Shown one piece after another: positions 33,782-42,879 of a DNA stretch of 64,000 nt (positions are counted from its first letter, which is position 1; each line of letters starts with the position of its first letter). Under the pieces are notes generated by a model. The model did not search any database. It saw nothing but the letters and a program-made list of their open reading frames with translations, and was not told where the DNA came from. Origin of the DNA: Heterodera schachtii (taxonomy: Eukaryota; Nematoda; Chromadorea; Rhabditida; Heteroderidae). Position numbers and translations under genes: made by a program. The stretch lies in the NCBI GenBank assembly GCA_023374025.1, contig SIJG01000073.1, positions 62,001-126,000 of the forward strand. The letters run 5' to 3'.

Positions 33782-34224
33782 TGAATTCTCAAGAGATTGA
33801 AATATTTTTAACCAAACACCCGACAACCCGCAAATATTTTATCGGGGTTTTTGCTTCAGACAAGGTTCCAAAATTGAAGGACAGGCATTTTCCGTACTGT
33901 TTTGTGGCAAATACAGATCGGGCAGGCACAATAGGTGAACACTGGGTCGCCTGTTTTGTAAATTCGCCGACAGAAATAGAATATTTTGATTCATTGGGCG
34001 ATTATCCCAACGAAGATTTAAGTTCATATCTTAACCTATTTGAACGAGTTCTCTTTAACGATCGTATTGTTCAACATCAATTCTCAGATGCATGTGGTCA
34101 ATTTTGCATTTATTTCTTGACACATCGGTGCTCCGGAATCCCTTATTGTAAGGTCATCGACGGTCTATATAAGGTTCGTGAGAGGGCCGATTTATTAGTT
34201 AAGAAATTTGTCAATAATGTTTAA
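33778..34224 (+). CDS. adenain-like cysteine protease (Ulp1 fold)
   Basis: The 148-residue ORF has catalytic His in GEHWVACF, acidic partner in EYFDSLGD and catalytic Cys in DACGQFCIYFL, in the order and spacing of adenovirus-type and Polinton maturation proteases. It would cleave virion precursor proteins. It overlaps the capsid stop (ATGATG) and the downstream membrane-protein ORF by a few bases. The gene is intact. Confidence 0.92.
   Translation: MMNSQEIEIFLTKHPTTRKYFIGVFASDKVPKLKDRHFPYCFVANTDRAGTIGEHWVACFVNSPTEIEYFDSLGDYPNEDLSSYLNLFERVLFNDRIVQHQFSDACGQFCIYFLTHRCSGIPYCKVIDGLYKVRERADLLVKKFVNNV
34166..34173 (+). promoter_or_regulatory. TATATAAG element before the membrane-protein gene
   Basis: TATATAAG lies in the protease coding end, 43 bases before the ATG at 34217. 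Confidence 0.4.
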
Positions 34225-35083
34225 TTTAATTGTTCTCATAACGATAGTCGGTCATCTCACTGCAGAAAGGGTTCAGATTCTTTCTAATACACAACTTTTT
34301 GACGACAGGTATCTCACTATGACAAAGAGTTCGGTCAATGAAAGACTGTTCGGGTTCGATCAGTCGAGACTATGTAAGATAAATAGTAATCTGATTTCAG
34401 GGTGGAGCCTATCAATCCAAGAAATTAATTCAATTGATAAGAGCGGATCCAATAATATCAAGCTTTACTGGGATTTTCGACTATTGAAACCCCTAGCGTG
34501 CTTTTATTACAATGATCACAGTTACTTAATTTTTCAAAATGAAAAGACAAATGAAACTTCGATAACAAGAGGGAGTCAAGAAATGGTTGTCAGGAATTTT
34601 CCGAGTGGGGACCTTAGATTTGATCATATTGATGGTCGACTTTTCATAATCAGAGACGATCAGATAGATGAGATTGACATTAGAACAATCGAGAATTTAT
34701 GGACACAACATAACGAAACCGAGATTATTACTAAGAACATCGGGTCAATGCCATCGGCATACACCGATTTCCTAATAATTGAGGGACAAATTTATCTAAT
34801 TAAGGAGAAGAAAATATACAAAGATCGATTTGACTCAAACGAGATACTTCCCAAATATATGTCAGACGCAAATAGTGAATTCTTTAATTTTGTCATGTTC
34901 AAAGAATTTGAGAAAATTAGAGTTTCAAATTCAAATATTTGGGTGTATTTTTTATCAATTTTAGATTTGGTAGTGGTCATCATTTGTATTTCAGTTCTCA
35001 GAATTTTGAAAATAAAGAAAAACGGCAAAAATTTATCCTACAGTGGTGAAGTGAGTGTATATAAGGAATTGCAGCGTAGCTGA
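34217..35083 (+). CDS. type I membrane protein carried by the Polinton
   Basis: The 288-residue ORF starts at ATG 34217 with a signal peptide (MFNLIVLITIVGHLTA), has a lumenal/extracellular part of about 220 residues with two N-glycosylation sequons (NETS, NETE) and few cysteines, then one membrane segment near residues 240-262 (FLSILDLVVVIICISVLRIL) and a short basic cytosolic tail ending YKELQRS. The topology fits an envelope or receptor-like glycoprotein. It is far shorter than the gB-like fusogens known from nematode Mavericks, and I recognise no family. It sits between the protease and PAZ genes and is intact. Confidence 0.75.
   Translation: MFNLIVLITIVGHLTAERVQILSNTQLFDDRYLTMTKSSVNERLFGFDQSRLCKINSNLISGWSLSIQEINSIDKSGSNNIKLYWDFRLLKPLACFYYNDHSYLIFQNEKTNETSITRGSQEMVVRNFPSGDLRFDHIDGRLFIIRDDQIDEIDIRTIENLWTQHNETEIITKNIGSMPSAYTDFLIIEGQIYLIKEKKIYKDRFDSNEILPKYMSDANSEFFNFVMFKEFEKIRVSNSNIWVYFLSILDLVVVIICISVLRILKIKKNGKNLSYSGEVSVYKELQRS
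35058..35065 (+). promoter_or_regulatory. TATATAAG element before the PAZ gene
   Basis: TATATAAG ends 39 bases before the ATG at 35105 and overlaps the end of the membrane-protein gene. Confidence 0.45.
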
Positions 35084-35104
35084 AAATGCCTATCGGTGCT
35101 CAAA

Positions 35105-35449
35105 ATGAATTCTCTCGTTGAAATTCTATGCGATTTTAACGAATGCGAACCTCACGAGCTATCTGAAATTCTACGACAGCGGAAGAAAAAGAATTTGAAA
35201 TTTTTGAGAAGACACGTTCTAATAACGAGACACCTTAGGCACAATCAGTTTATTTCACCGGATAACATCGCATTTAATGGGCCAAATAGGCTATTTGCCT
35301 ACCGAGGTTTCCTCGGGGTTACTGTAGAACAACACCTCTACTCACGACACAGGGTCAAGCTACAATTCCCTCAACTCCCCTGTATAATTATGTACCAGAA
35401 TAACGGTCATAGGTGCTATTTTCCTCTTGAAGTGCTGGATTTTTTATAA
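35105..35449 (+). CDS. stand-alone Argonaute-type PAZ domain protein
   Basis: The 114-residue ORF starts at ATG 35105 (MNSLVEILCDF). By eye it follows a PAZ domain from end to end: N-terminal helix VEILCDF, a basic run (RQRKKKNLKFLRRHVLITR) like the K-G-L-x-V-x-x-T-H strand, then GVTVEQHLYSRH, VKLQFPQLPCI and YFPLEVLDFL, matching the TVxQYFxxxY...LxYPxLPCL...YLPLEVC hallmark. PAZ domains bind the 3' end of guide small RNAs or dsRNA overhangs. Some aromatic pocket positions (Y-F and Y in Argonautes) are His/Leu/His here. No MID, PIWI or helicase part exists. A small-RNA-binding decoy or silencing suppressor is the natural hypothesis; function is inference. Confidence 0.8.
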   Translation: MNSLVEILCDFNECEPHELSEILRQRKKKNLKFLRRHVLITRHLRHNQFISPDNIAFNGPNRLFAYRGFLGVTVEQHLYSRHRVKLQFPQLPCIIMYQNNGHRCYFPLEVLDFL

Positions 35450-35565
35450 AAAATATTACAGCTAACAGGAGTGGGCCTTCACTTTAGACCGTTCCACCAC
35501 CGCTAGTCATAATATCACTTTAATTTTTATTCAACTTTATTTAACAAAAAACAATAAAATACAAA
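35450..35565. terminator. convergent 3' ends of PAZ and polymerase genes
   Basis: The plus-strand PAZ gene and minus-strand polymerase gene end 116 bases apart. AATAAA on the plus strand near 35551 and TTTATT/TTTTATT strings readable from the minus strand could serve as polyadenylation signals. Confidence 0.4.
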
Positions 35566-38500
35566 TTAACAAAATCCAAATGGCATCACATTAAGCTCCT
35601 CATCGATTATCCCCTTCTGACAGACCGGCCTGTACATCTTGTGCTTCTCCCTCGTTACCACTTTCGAATCCCGCGTTGGCCTAAATATTGGTATTAATTT
35701 TGGAAATATTTTTTTAAAAACTAACCCAAAATCATTCTTGTAGACAAAGAAAGCCGGGTCCACCTCCCCTTTTCCATAATTCAGAACCATCTCCCTGAAT
35801 GTGTCGTAATGTAAAGTCTTCTTATTATCCACATCGAACGTAATCCCTCTAATCTTCATAACGTATTCGATCTCCCCCGTCTGTTTGTTTCTCATCTTCA
35901 TTGCGTACTGCTTCGCCCCTCCACAGCAATATTCTTCAATCTCATAGCCGCCGTATTCCTCGCTCATTTCTCCCAAATATTTCCCCGTCGTGATCGGCTC
36001 CACATCCCGATCGTGCCTAACAAAAATACTGTCCGTGTCCGTGTACAAAATCTCTCCGCCATGGCTCTCTGCTTCTCTCATGAATTCCAATAATTTTAAC
36101 CTCGCCATACTCGTCGTCCTAAAAATTAGTTTATATACAAATTTATAATTTTATGAACTTACCATAAACTAATGACTATGTTGCTCGACTTGTGCTCCAT
36201 CACAAAGTCCTCCTTGTCCCTGTATATCAATCTAATCGCCTCTTCCGAATATTCAACAATATCACATAATTCAATTTTATGATCACACGCAATTTTATAA
36301 AACTCCGACGCCCTATCAATCACCGCATTCTTGTTCAAACAATTTCTCATCGAAAACTTTCCCTAAAATAATAGGTTATAATTCTATCGCAAAACCTTAA
36401 ATCTTACCCATAAGCTATTTAGCATCAACTTGCTTATGTACCGCAATCCCGGATTCTTCTTCACTTTAGTCAATTCAATGTCGATTCCATATTTTTCCTT
36501 ATACTCTTCTCTCCACATATCCTTCTGCTCCTCCGTCTCAACTCCCTTCGGGAAACCGCTTGCCTCCTCCTTCAGCTTCAAAAATAATCGCACGTATCCC
36601 TTGAATAAATCATCCGCCTCCTCTTCGTAGTGCCACGCTCTATAAAATCTGTCCACAGTATAACCGCATTCCAACGCCTTTGCCTGAAAATGTCAATTTT
36701 TCTTAAAATTTTCCCACCATAGGTTCGTACCAATTCAACGCTGGTATATGTCGCCACGTATCTCCGCTGTGCCTCATCATGGGGGCAATTGTAATCACAT
36801 CTCGTAGTTTCCTTCTTAAATGTTGACGCACATCTCCAACACAACGGGAATAATAATCTCTCATCACACTTCAACTGCAGAACCGGAATCCGCAACCCTC
36901 GCGGCGGGTTAACCCTCACTTTATACAACCCCTTATATTTCAAATCCTCCGGTCTCGTCCAATTTACATTAATCTCATCGCTCTTCGGTATAATAATCTC
37001 CGGCAAACCAATCGGGTAAGCTGTACCGTAATTCACTGACGGGTACAGACTCACAATGTCGTAAACACTAATCTTTTTCTTCTCATCCGATTTGGCAAAC
37101 AATTTCATTGGTCCGGTCCTTCCTCCAGCATACGCCATCCGCGGATCAATCGGCCCCTTCTCATTCCCTCTGTCGTCGAAGAAGTCCCTCATTTCTTCAT
37201 CCTTTTTCAATTCCTTTTCAATTTGACAACCCTAAAAACCGGAGGTAAAAAATGTAAATGTCAAATAAACCTACCCAAACTTCTTCGACCTCCAAACTTT
37301 TCCGCAATTCCGCCAATCTCTCCTGAGTATCATCATTTAATTCCTGGGCCGTTCTTCCTCCAATCAATTCCGCCGCCGAGTCATAACAATTCAAACATCC
37401 ATGTATGTAGCATCCCATCACTTCAATGCATTTGTCCCTAGCTCCTTCATTCACAATAAATCCATCCAATTTATATTTTCCAACTTTGACCTCTCGTCCA
37501 TTCCCTGCGTGCCGTATCTCAATTCCATCCCGCTTGCTTCTCCACTCCAAATATTTAATGGCCATCACACTGGCCCGGTCACACCGCTCATATCCCTTCT
37601 CCGGCACAATCGATAACTGCTCCTTCAACAAAAACAATGCCTTGAATATATTCATCGCAACTCCCGCATTCGTACAGCTCCTCGGCAACGGGTCGAACCC
37701 CTTCGTAATGTCGTTGATCAAAATTCTCCTAAACTCAATAATCGATCAGCAACAAAATCTCCGTGTCGTTTCGGCAATAATTTTTCAATTCTTCATCCAA
37801 ATAAAAAGGCGTCTCCTTGTTTTCGTTATACCTAAAGAAAAATTTAATTCAAATTTAATTCTTATTTTCTTACCATTTTTCGAATTTTATAAATTTCTCC
37901 TTATTCATAGATCCCGGTGAATAATCCTCCATAGGGGGCAGATGTTCCAAACGTATTCCATAATTTTCTTTCTTGTTGTAGTAATAGGGGAAAAAGGGCT
38001 TGTCCTCACATTCCAAATTAAATGTCGCCTTCAGCGACTCAAGTTTCACCGGCATCAATAAACACGAGTCTCTCCAAATCAGCATTGAATGTTTCTTCGA
38101 ATTTTTCACTTTGAATTCATAAATTTTTAGTCCATTGATGAGCGGTATCGGGTTCTTCCCGGTACGGCAAAGATAATTAAACACGAAATGTCCTAAAATT
38201 AGAATAAAAATAAAATTTTCAAGTATTTTTTACCGTCAAATCGTCCGGCGTTATGCGCAAATATGTACGTATCATAATTACTAAAAGCCGTTAAAATCCA
38301 TTCCACAAAATCCTTCGTCGGATCACATCCCTCTGCCTCGCTCCAATCCTTGGTCCTCACCTCCCCACAAATTTTGCAATTCGTCCTATCTTTATCATCG
38401 CAGCATTCCGTACAAGTCACTCTCACCGAAATATAATTAATCACATGCTCCTTCTGGTCCCCCTTGTAATTGTATCCTGCGACGTTTCCGAATCCTGTAA

Positions 38501-40444
38501 ATCAAGACCTATTTTGTTGATTGTTTTTGTAAAACATACCCAAACGACAATTCGGTAAACGTCTTTGTCCTCATTCTCCTCTATCGGCATAATATAACAT
38601 CCTCGTTTGGAGTCGTGACTTACACTACAAAGTTGGCAATAGGTCTCTCCGCATTCATGTCCCTTCTTCGGGTTAAACTGGTAAGTCTTGTCGCAAATTA
38701 CACAGCGCTTCCATAAGTTGCAAGTCTGGTGTCCCTGATGATAATTGTAGCATTCCCAATTGTAAAAATAACGGTGGCACTTCGGACACTCAATTTTGAT
38801 TCCACTCTCCTTTTGGCACGGCACTCCTCCCACTCGGTTACAATAATAACATCTTGCCCGGCATTCCATCGCATGCTTAACATCCTTGTCGTAAAAACAT
38901 TCGCAATCAATGCAGAATTTCCTCCCCCGATTAAAAAAGCAGACGAAATTCTTCAGACCATCCCAATGACCATTCTCCAAGAATAACGGCACGACATTTT
39001 CACGACCCATAGGGGCCTTCCACAAACACGAATCGATTTCCGCGGATCCGCAGACTTCTCAAATGCAACAACCCTGTATTTACCGGGGTAAATCTCATCC
39101 TGAAAAATTGGTCATTTCTATGTTTTTCACCATTTTTAAACCCACCCAATAATTCTGAACCGTAGGCAATTGCTCCACACCATAACTAATTTCATTTCCT
39201 TCAATTCCACAATTACGTAAAAGCTCAATAGCAGCGTCCCTCTGTCTCACAATATTGTTCATAAATCGATTAAATGCAAAACGGTCCATAATTAAATAAT
39301 TCATCGACGACGCCAGTGCGTAGAAAAAACATAATTTATCACTATTCGCAATCCTTAATAAATATTATTTTTATCTTTTCTTTTTTTTTGCTTAATTAAA
39401 AATAAATATTTTAAGCTTATTTTATTTTACTTTCTTTTTTTTATTTTTTTTTTTGAAATAATTATTTTAAATTTTTATTTTTTACATTTTCATTATTCTT
39501 TTTTCTTTTAAAAAATTTTTATTTTTTTTTTTGCTTCATTAAACATAATAATTAAAAAAAATTTTCTTTTATTATTTTTTTGATTTTTTAAAATATATTT
39601 TTTCATTTATTTATTTTTTCTTTATTATTTATTTTTATTTTTTTAGTTTTTTAAATTTATTATTATTTTTTATTTTGTTTATTATTTTATTTTATTTTTT
39701 CATTAAAAATTCAAGTAATTATCTTTGATTTTTTATTTCAGTTTTTTTCTATTTTAATTTTAATTTATTAAAAATACTTACCCTATCCGCTGGTGTTCCT
39801 TGAATCCAAAGTCAAATTTGTGGACATTCCTCGGCCCCTCTCCAGTGGGCATGGTCACGCAAGTAATTTTCATCGTAATTGGTTCAGACAATAAAAGCAT
39901 TTTCTTATTCTCCTCTCCATCCCCGCTCTGTCCAAGTTTGTTGATTTCCTCCATGATAACATCCGCATTATTTTGGGGGTACGCCCGATACGGCACCCAC
40001 ACAGGGAAAGAAAGCCCTGCACCCGTAATTGCCACTCCAAACATCCGCACTTTTCGTTTCATTTTTTCTTCCGTAGTCTTTAAAGCCACCTTTATCATGT
40101 TGTCAATCGCATCCTTCATCGCTTCATCAGGTCGTCCCACGTCCGGGTTGACACGAAATTCCGTAATATTTTTCGTAAATCCAAATTTTTCGCAAGTCGT
40201 CGTTTGATAATCCATCAATTTATAATTTTCCATTTCTTCAGCAAAATTATTTCTGAAATATTTTAATTGATTAAATTTATTTTTGAAATAATTCTTAAAT
40301 GGTTTTATAAATATATTTTATAATTTTTAAGAAATTATTTTTTAATTTATTTTTATTAAAAATCACTTACCCGATTGATCGGAAATCCCATTTTTTGGGC
40401 ATTGGCACGGCGGGTTGGAAGGAGTTCACTCGTTTAAAAGACAT
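35566..40444 (-). pseudogene. Polinton protein-primed DNA polymerase B, multi-exon, frameshifted
   Basis: At least 11 minus-strand exons with GT-AG borders: 40371-40444, 39782-40252, 39146-39353, 38540-39099, 38234-38494, 37874-38192, 37275-37831, 36718-37231, 36408-36683, 36163-36362 and 35566-36118. Several Cys-rich zinc-binding segments precede the exonuclease. ExoI reads VVW|DSET across a splice, ExoII NAGRFD, ExoIII YCRND. Polymerase motif A is DIVSLYPS, motif B KLMLNSLW|GKF across a splice, motif C YTDTDS, followed by KIRGITFD. Frame changes are needed near 39040, just after ExoI (about 38465), after ExoIII (about 37740) and near 36700, so this copy is probably dead. It replicates the element from a terminal protein primer when intact. 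A 45-base in-frame intron may lie at about 35683-35727. Confidence 0.9.
39354..39781 (-). other. long T-rich intron 2 of the polymerase gene
   Basis: A 428-base low-complexity stretch, almost only T and A on the plus strand, is bounded by GTAAGT (minus strand, 39781) and TTAAG (39354). It is much longer than the other polymerase introns and holds no ORF. Confidence 0.65.
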
Positions 40445-41404
40445 TTTAAAAAGAAAAACGAAATTACAAGAAGAATTAAAAAGATAAGAAATTGAAAAGA
40501 AAAAGACGTAGGTAAAATAGATTTGAATAAATTTAAAGAAAAAATAGAGCAGAGCGAATTAAAATTAGAGCGTGAAGAGAGTTTAATGAAATCCAACTAT
40601 TTAGTTGAATGAATTGCGATTTGGGCCGGGTGTACGAAGTGGGTAAAAGGGAGGGGTCTAGTCACGTGACTGTCTGGGTCTGACTTAATTTTGAGGGCAA
40701 TCAATCATTTCGGTAGACAACTGTCACATTTTATTCAAAAAAACTGCAAAAAGTAGTCTGGATATTCTTTATTCGTAAAGTCATCAATCATTTTTTGTTA
40801 TGGACAGTTTTGCAAAATTAGGGGCGATATTGCGAAATAGTTGGACCAAAAAACTAAAAAGTCACGTGCCATGAGAAATGAATGGGTCAATTGCGAAATA
40901 AGAACCAATCAATCACATTTTATTGACAGTTGACCTAATTTAGGGGACATATTTTGAAATAATTGGAACAAAAAGTCACGTGCAGATTGCGAAATAATGG
41001 AAGAAAAAAAAAAACCCATCAATCAATTTTAGTTGACAGGTTGACCTACGTTTTGAAATTTTTTTTTTTTGCATCCTGATTTATTTATTTCATTTTTTCA
41101 TTGGATTCAAATAATTAATTTTATTGTCCAATTTATAATTATTCATGGCATTTTTGCTGCCAATATCAATTAATTTGCTTCCAAATTCCGTTATCGATTA
41201 TTTTGCGCGGCGGCGTCCGAGACACAGCGGCTGCGGTGACGACCGATGCGCGGCGCCGGACGGGCGGGGAGGGAGGGGAGGGGGATGTTAAAAAAACCGC
41301 ACGGTTTTGGCAAATTTTCAAAATGAATTTTTTAATTTCAGGATCAAAAAAATTTTTTGGGTTTGAGAAAATAAAACCGCCCCAAAAATTTTGGGATCGA
41401 AAAG
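40445..41404. promoter_or_regulatory. Polinton right non-coding region with direct repeats
   Basis: Upstream of the polymerase start, three degenerate units share GTCACGTG, ATTGCGAAATA and CAATCAATC (around 40655-40700, 40800-40910 and 40920-41050). The CACGTG palindrome could bind bHLH factors. A GC-rich, G-run stretch follows at 41203-41285. No gene is seen. Confidence 0.45.
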
Positions 41405-41733
41405 ATTTAAATTTGCAAAGTAAAAATTGAATTTCCTTCACCTGTCTCTTTGGTGACAGGTGGATGATTGATGACCTTCCGCGGCGCTGCGCGGCGTGGG
41501 TGAAAAAAACACCCGCACGGATTTCGGGAAATCCACAAGGCGGCAGACTTCAAAGAATCCCATAGGCTCGGGATTGTGATCGGGCGGCAACTTCAAAGGG
41601 TTGCGCCCCTAAAATAAGTTCGATAAAACCTGCGGCGGTAACTTCAAAGGGGTGCACCCCTCCCATAGGCACGCGTTTGTGCGGTAAACACCCGCTCGGA
41701 ACCCGCTCGCTTTCGGGGTCTTATACTACTACT
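41405..41733 (-). repeat. Polinton right terminal inverted repeat
   Basis: Reverse complement of 26600-26925 with few differences. The outer end reads CTTATACTACTACT, i.e. (AGT)3ATAAG inward, against (AGT)2 at the left end. The 6-bp duplication CCCGCA follows at 41734-41739. Confidence 0.95.
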
Positions 41734-41809
41734 CCCGCACCCGGCTTTTCAGGACCCGGCAGTACCCAGACTCGATTTTTGCCCAAATACCCGGACCCAT
41801 GTAACCCTA

Positions 41810-42305
41810 GTTTAATGGAAATTTTGTACTATTTCCGACTGTACTAATTGATTGCAATTATGTGGAATTTTCGATGCCGGACCATTCGTTCACAACAAAA
41901 TTCATTTTATTTATTCATATTGAGAAATTTGAACCTTTTGATATAAATGCATTTTAATATTTCTTCAGTTACATTGACCATTCTGTTCTCGCATTTCTCT
42001 TTTCCAACAAGCCAATTTGGGACAGAATGGGCACCAAATTGGGATTGTGGCCATCAAAAACGAGGATGATCAGCCAATTTGGGAAGTTTTTGACGATGAA
42101 ACTTGGCCAATTTTTGCGACAAGCATTCGTCATTTGTGCTTTCGCAATTGCGATTATTTGGACAATTTGCGTCGTCACACATCACCAACAATTCTCACTG
42201 ATCTGACAAATTGAATGCAATCAATTTTTGTGGCCTTTTACCCGATGGAATTGCTGACGATGGGCCAAATGCAACTGCTGGCCAAGCGTTGGTCAAATGG
42301 GCTCC
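41810..42305 (+). pseudogene. F-box-like protein, 3' part, frameshifted
   Basis: After the TTCTTCAG acceptor at about 41970 the frame reads YIDHSVLAFLFSNKPIWDR. It changes frame near 42030 to QPIWEVFDDETWPIFATS, IRHLCFRNCDYLDNLRR and SPTILTDL, then changes again at about 42205 into the GLLPDGIADDGPNATAGQAL segment and stops at foldback element B (42306). These motifs follow the same F-box-like family whose N-terminus is at 25110-25453. It is a decayed gene with three insertions across it. Confidence 0.7.
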
Positions 42306-42549
42306 CGGACAATCCGTCAGTGGACAATCCGTCAGTGGTCAATCCGTCAGTGGACAATCCGTCAATAAGTGGACAATCCGTCAGTGGACAATCCGTCAGT
42401 AACTAATTCATAAGCTAATTTATTTTTAAACGACCGAGATTTATTTAAAACCATGTGATAATTAATTTAATAATTTTGTAATATTTTATAAAAGTTATGA
42501 AATTATCTTTTTAAAGAATTGACGGATTGTCCACTGACGGATTGTCCGG
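42306..42549. mobile_element. foldback element B with tandem-repeat inverted ends
   Basis: The left array has about six GTGGACAATCCGTCA units (42306-42402); the right end has two inverted units (TTGACGGATTGTCC, ACTGACGGATTGTCC; about 42519-42549). The centre is AT-rich without an ORF. The same design as elements A and C with a different 15-bp unit. Confidence 0.75.
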
Positions 42550-42605
42550 ACCCCCTTCTGTCAGTTACCATATTACACTTTATTTTTGTATGGACACAAT
42601 GCCAA

Positions 42606-42878
42606 CTAAACAATTTGAATTATGAACGAACGGACGAATGAGAAGCTGACATCGGGTAAAAGGCAACAAGAATCGATTGCATTCAATTGATCAAAATCAG
42701 TGAAATTGTTGGTGATCTGTTGATGCAAATTGTCCAAATAATCGCCATTGCGAAAGCACAAATGACGAATGCTTGTCGCAAAAATTGGCCAAATTTCATC
42801 GACAAAAACTTCCCAAATTGGCTGATCACCTCGTTTTTGTGTGGCCACAACCCTAATTTGGTGCCTATTCTGTAACAC
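42606..42878 (-). pseudogene. inverted F-box-like fragment
   Basis: On the minus strand the frame reads QPIWEVFVDEIWPIFATS, IRHLCFRNGDYLDNL and DQLNAIDSCCLLPD, the same segment as at 42050-42260 in opposite orientation. It has no start or flanking exons and is a fragment, possibly made by a rearrangement at the foldback element between the copies. Confidence 0.7.
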
Positions 42879-42879
42879 C

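Larger units (their letters stand above)
26600..41733. mobile_element. Maverick/Polinton, 15.1 kb, complete ends
   Basis: The element has long terminal inverted repeats starting AGTAGTATAAG and a perfect 6-bp target duplication CCCGCA (26594-26599 and 41734-41739), which is diagnostic for Polintons. Genes on the plus strand are zinc-ribbon protein, packaging ATPase, two conserved small proteins, integrase, penton, pVI/pX-like protein, major capsid, protease, membrane protein and PAZ protein. The protein-primed DNA polymerase is on the minus strand. Cell-side this is an integrated virus-like element; whether it makes particles is unknown. Frameshifts in integrase, polymerase, capsid N-terminus and the 29 kb ORF suggest this copy is not autonomous. 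Confidence 0.97.
25454..41809. mobile_element. hAT-like non-autonomous element, split by a Polinton
   Basis: The left end TAGGGTTAAACGGGTCCGGG (25454 on) is mirrored by the right end GGACCCATGTAACCCTA (to 41809). The flanks GTTCAATG (25446-25453) and GTTTAATG (41810-41817) fit an 8-bp target duplication with one mismatch, typical of hAT elements. Excluding the Polinton the element is about 1.2 kb (25454-26593 plus 41734-41809), with many CCCGACCCGG repeats and no transposase. It contains a tRNA-like segment, a MITE and the Polinton. Confidence 0.75.

Noticed and set aside
37426..37920. 164-codon plus-strand ORF
   Set aside because: It is antisense to polymerase exons carrying recognisable motifs.
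42211..42406. ORF with QSVSGQSVSG repeats as a repeat protein
   Set aside because: It is the F-box-like fragment reading into the tandem array of foldback element B.
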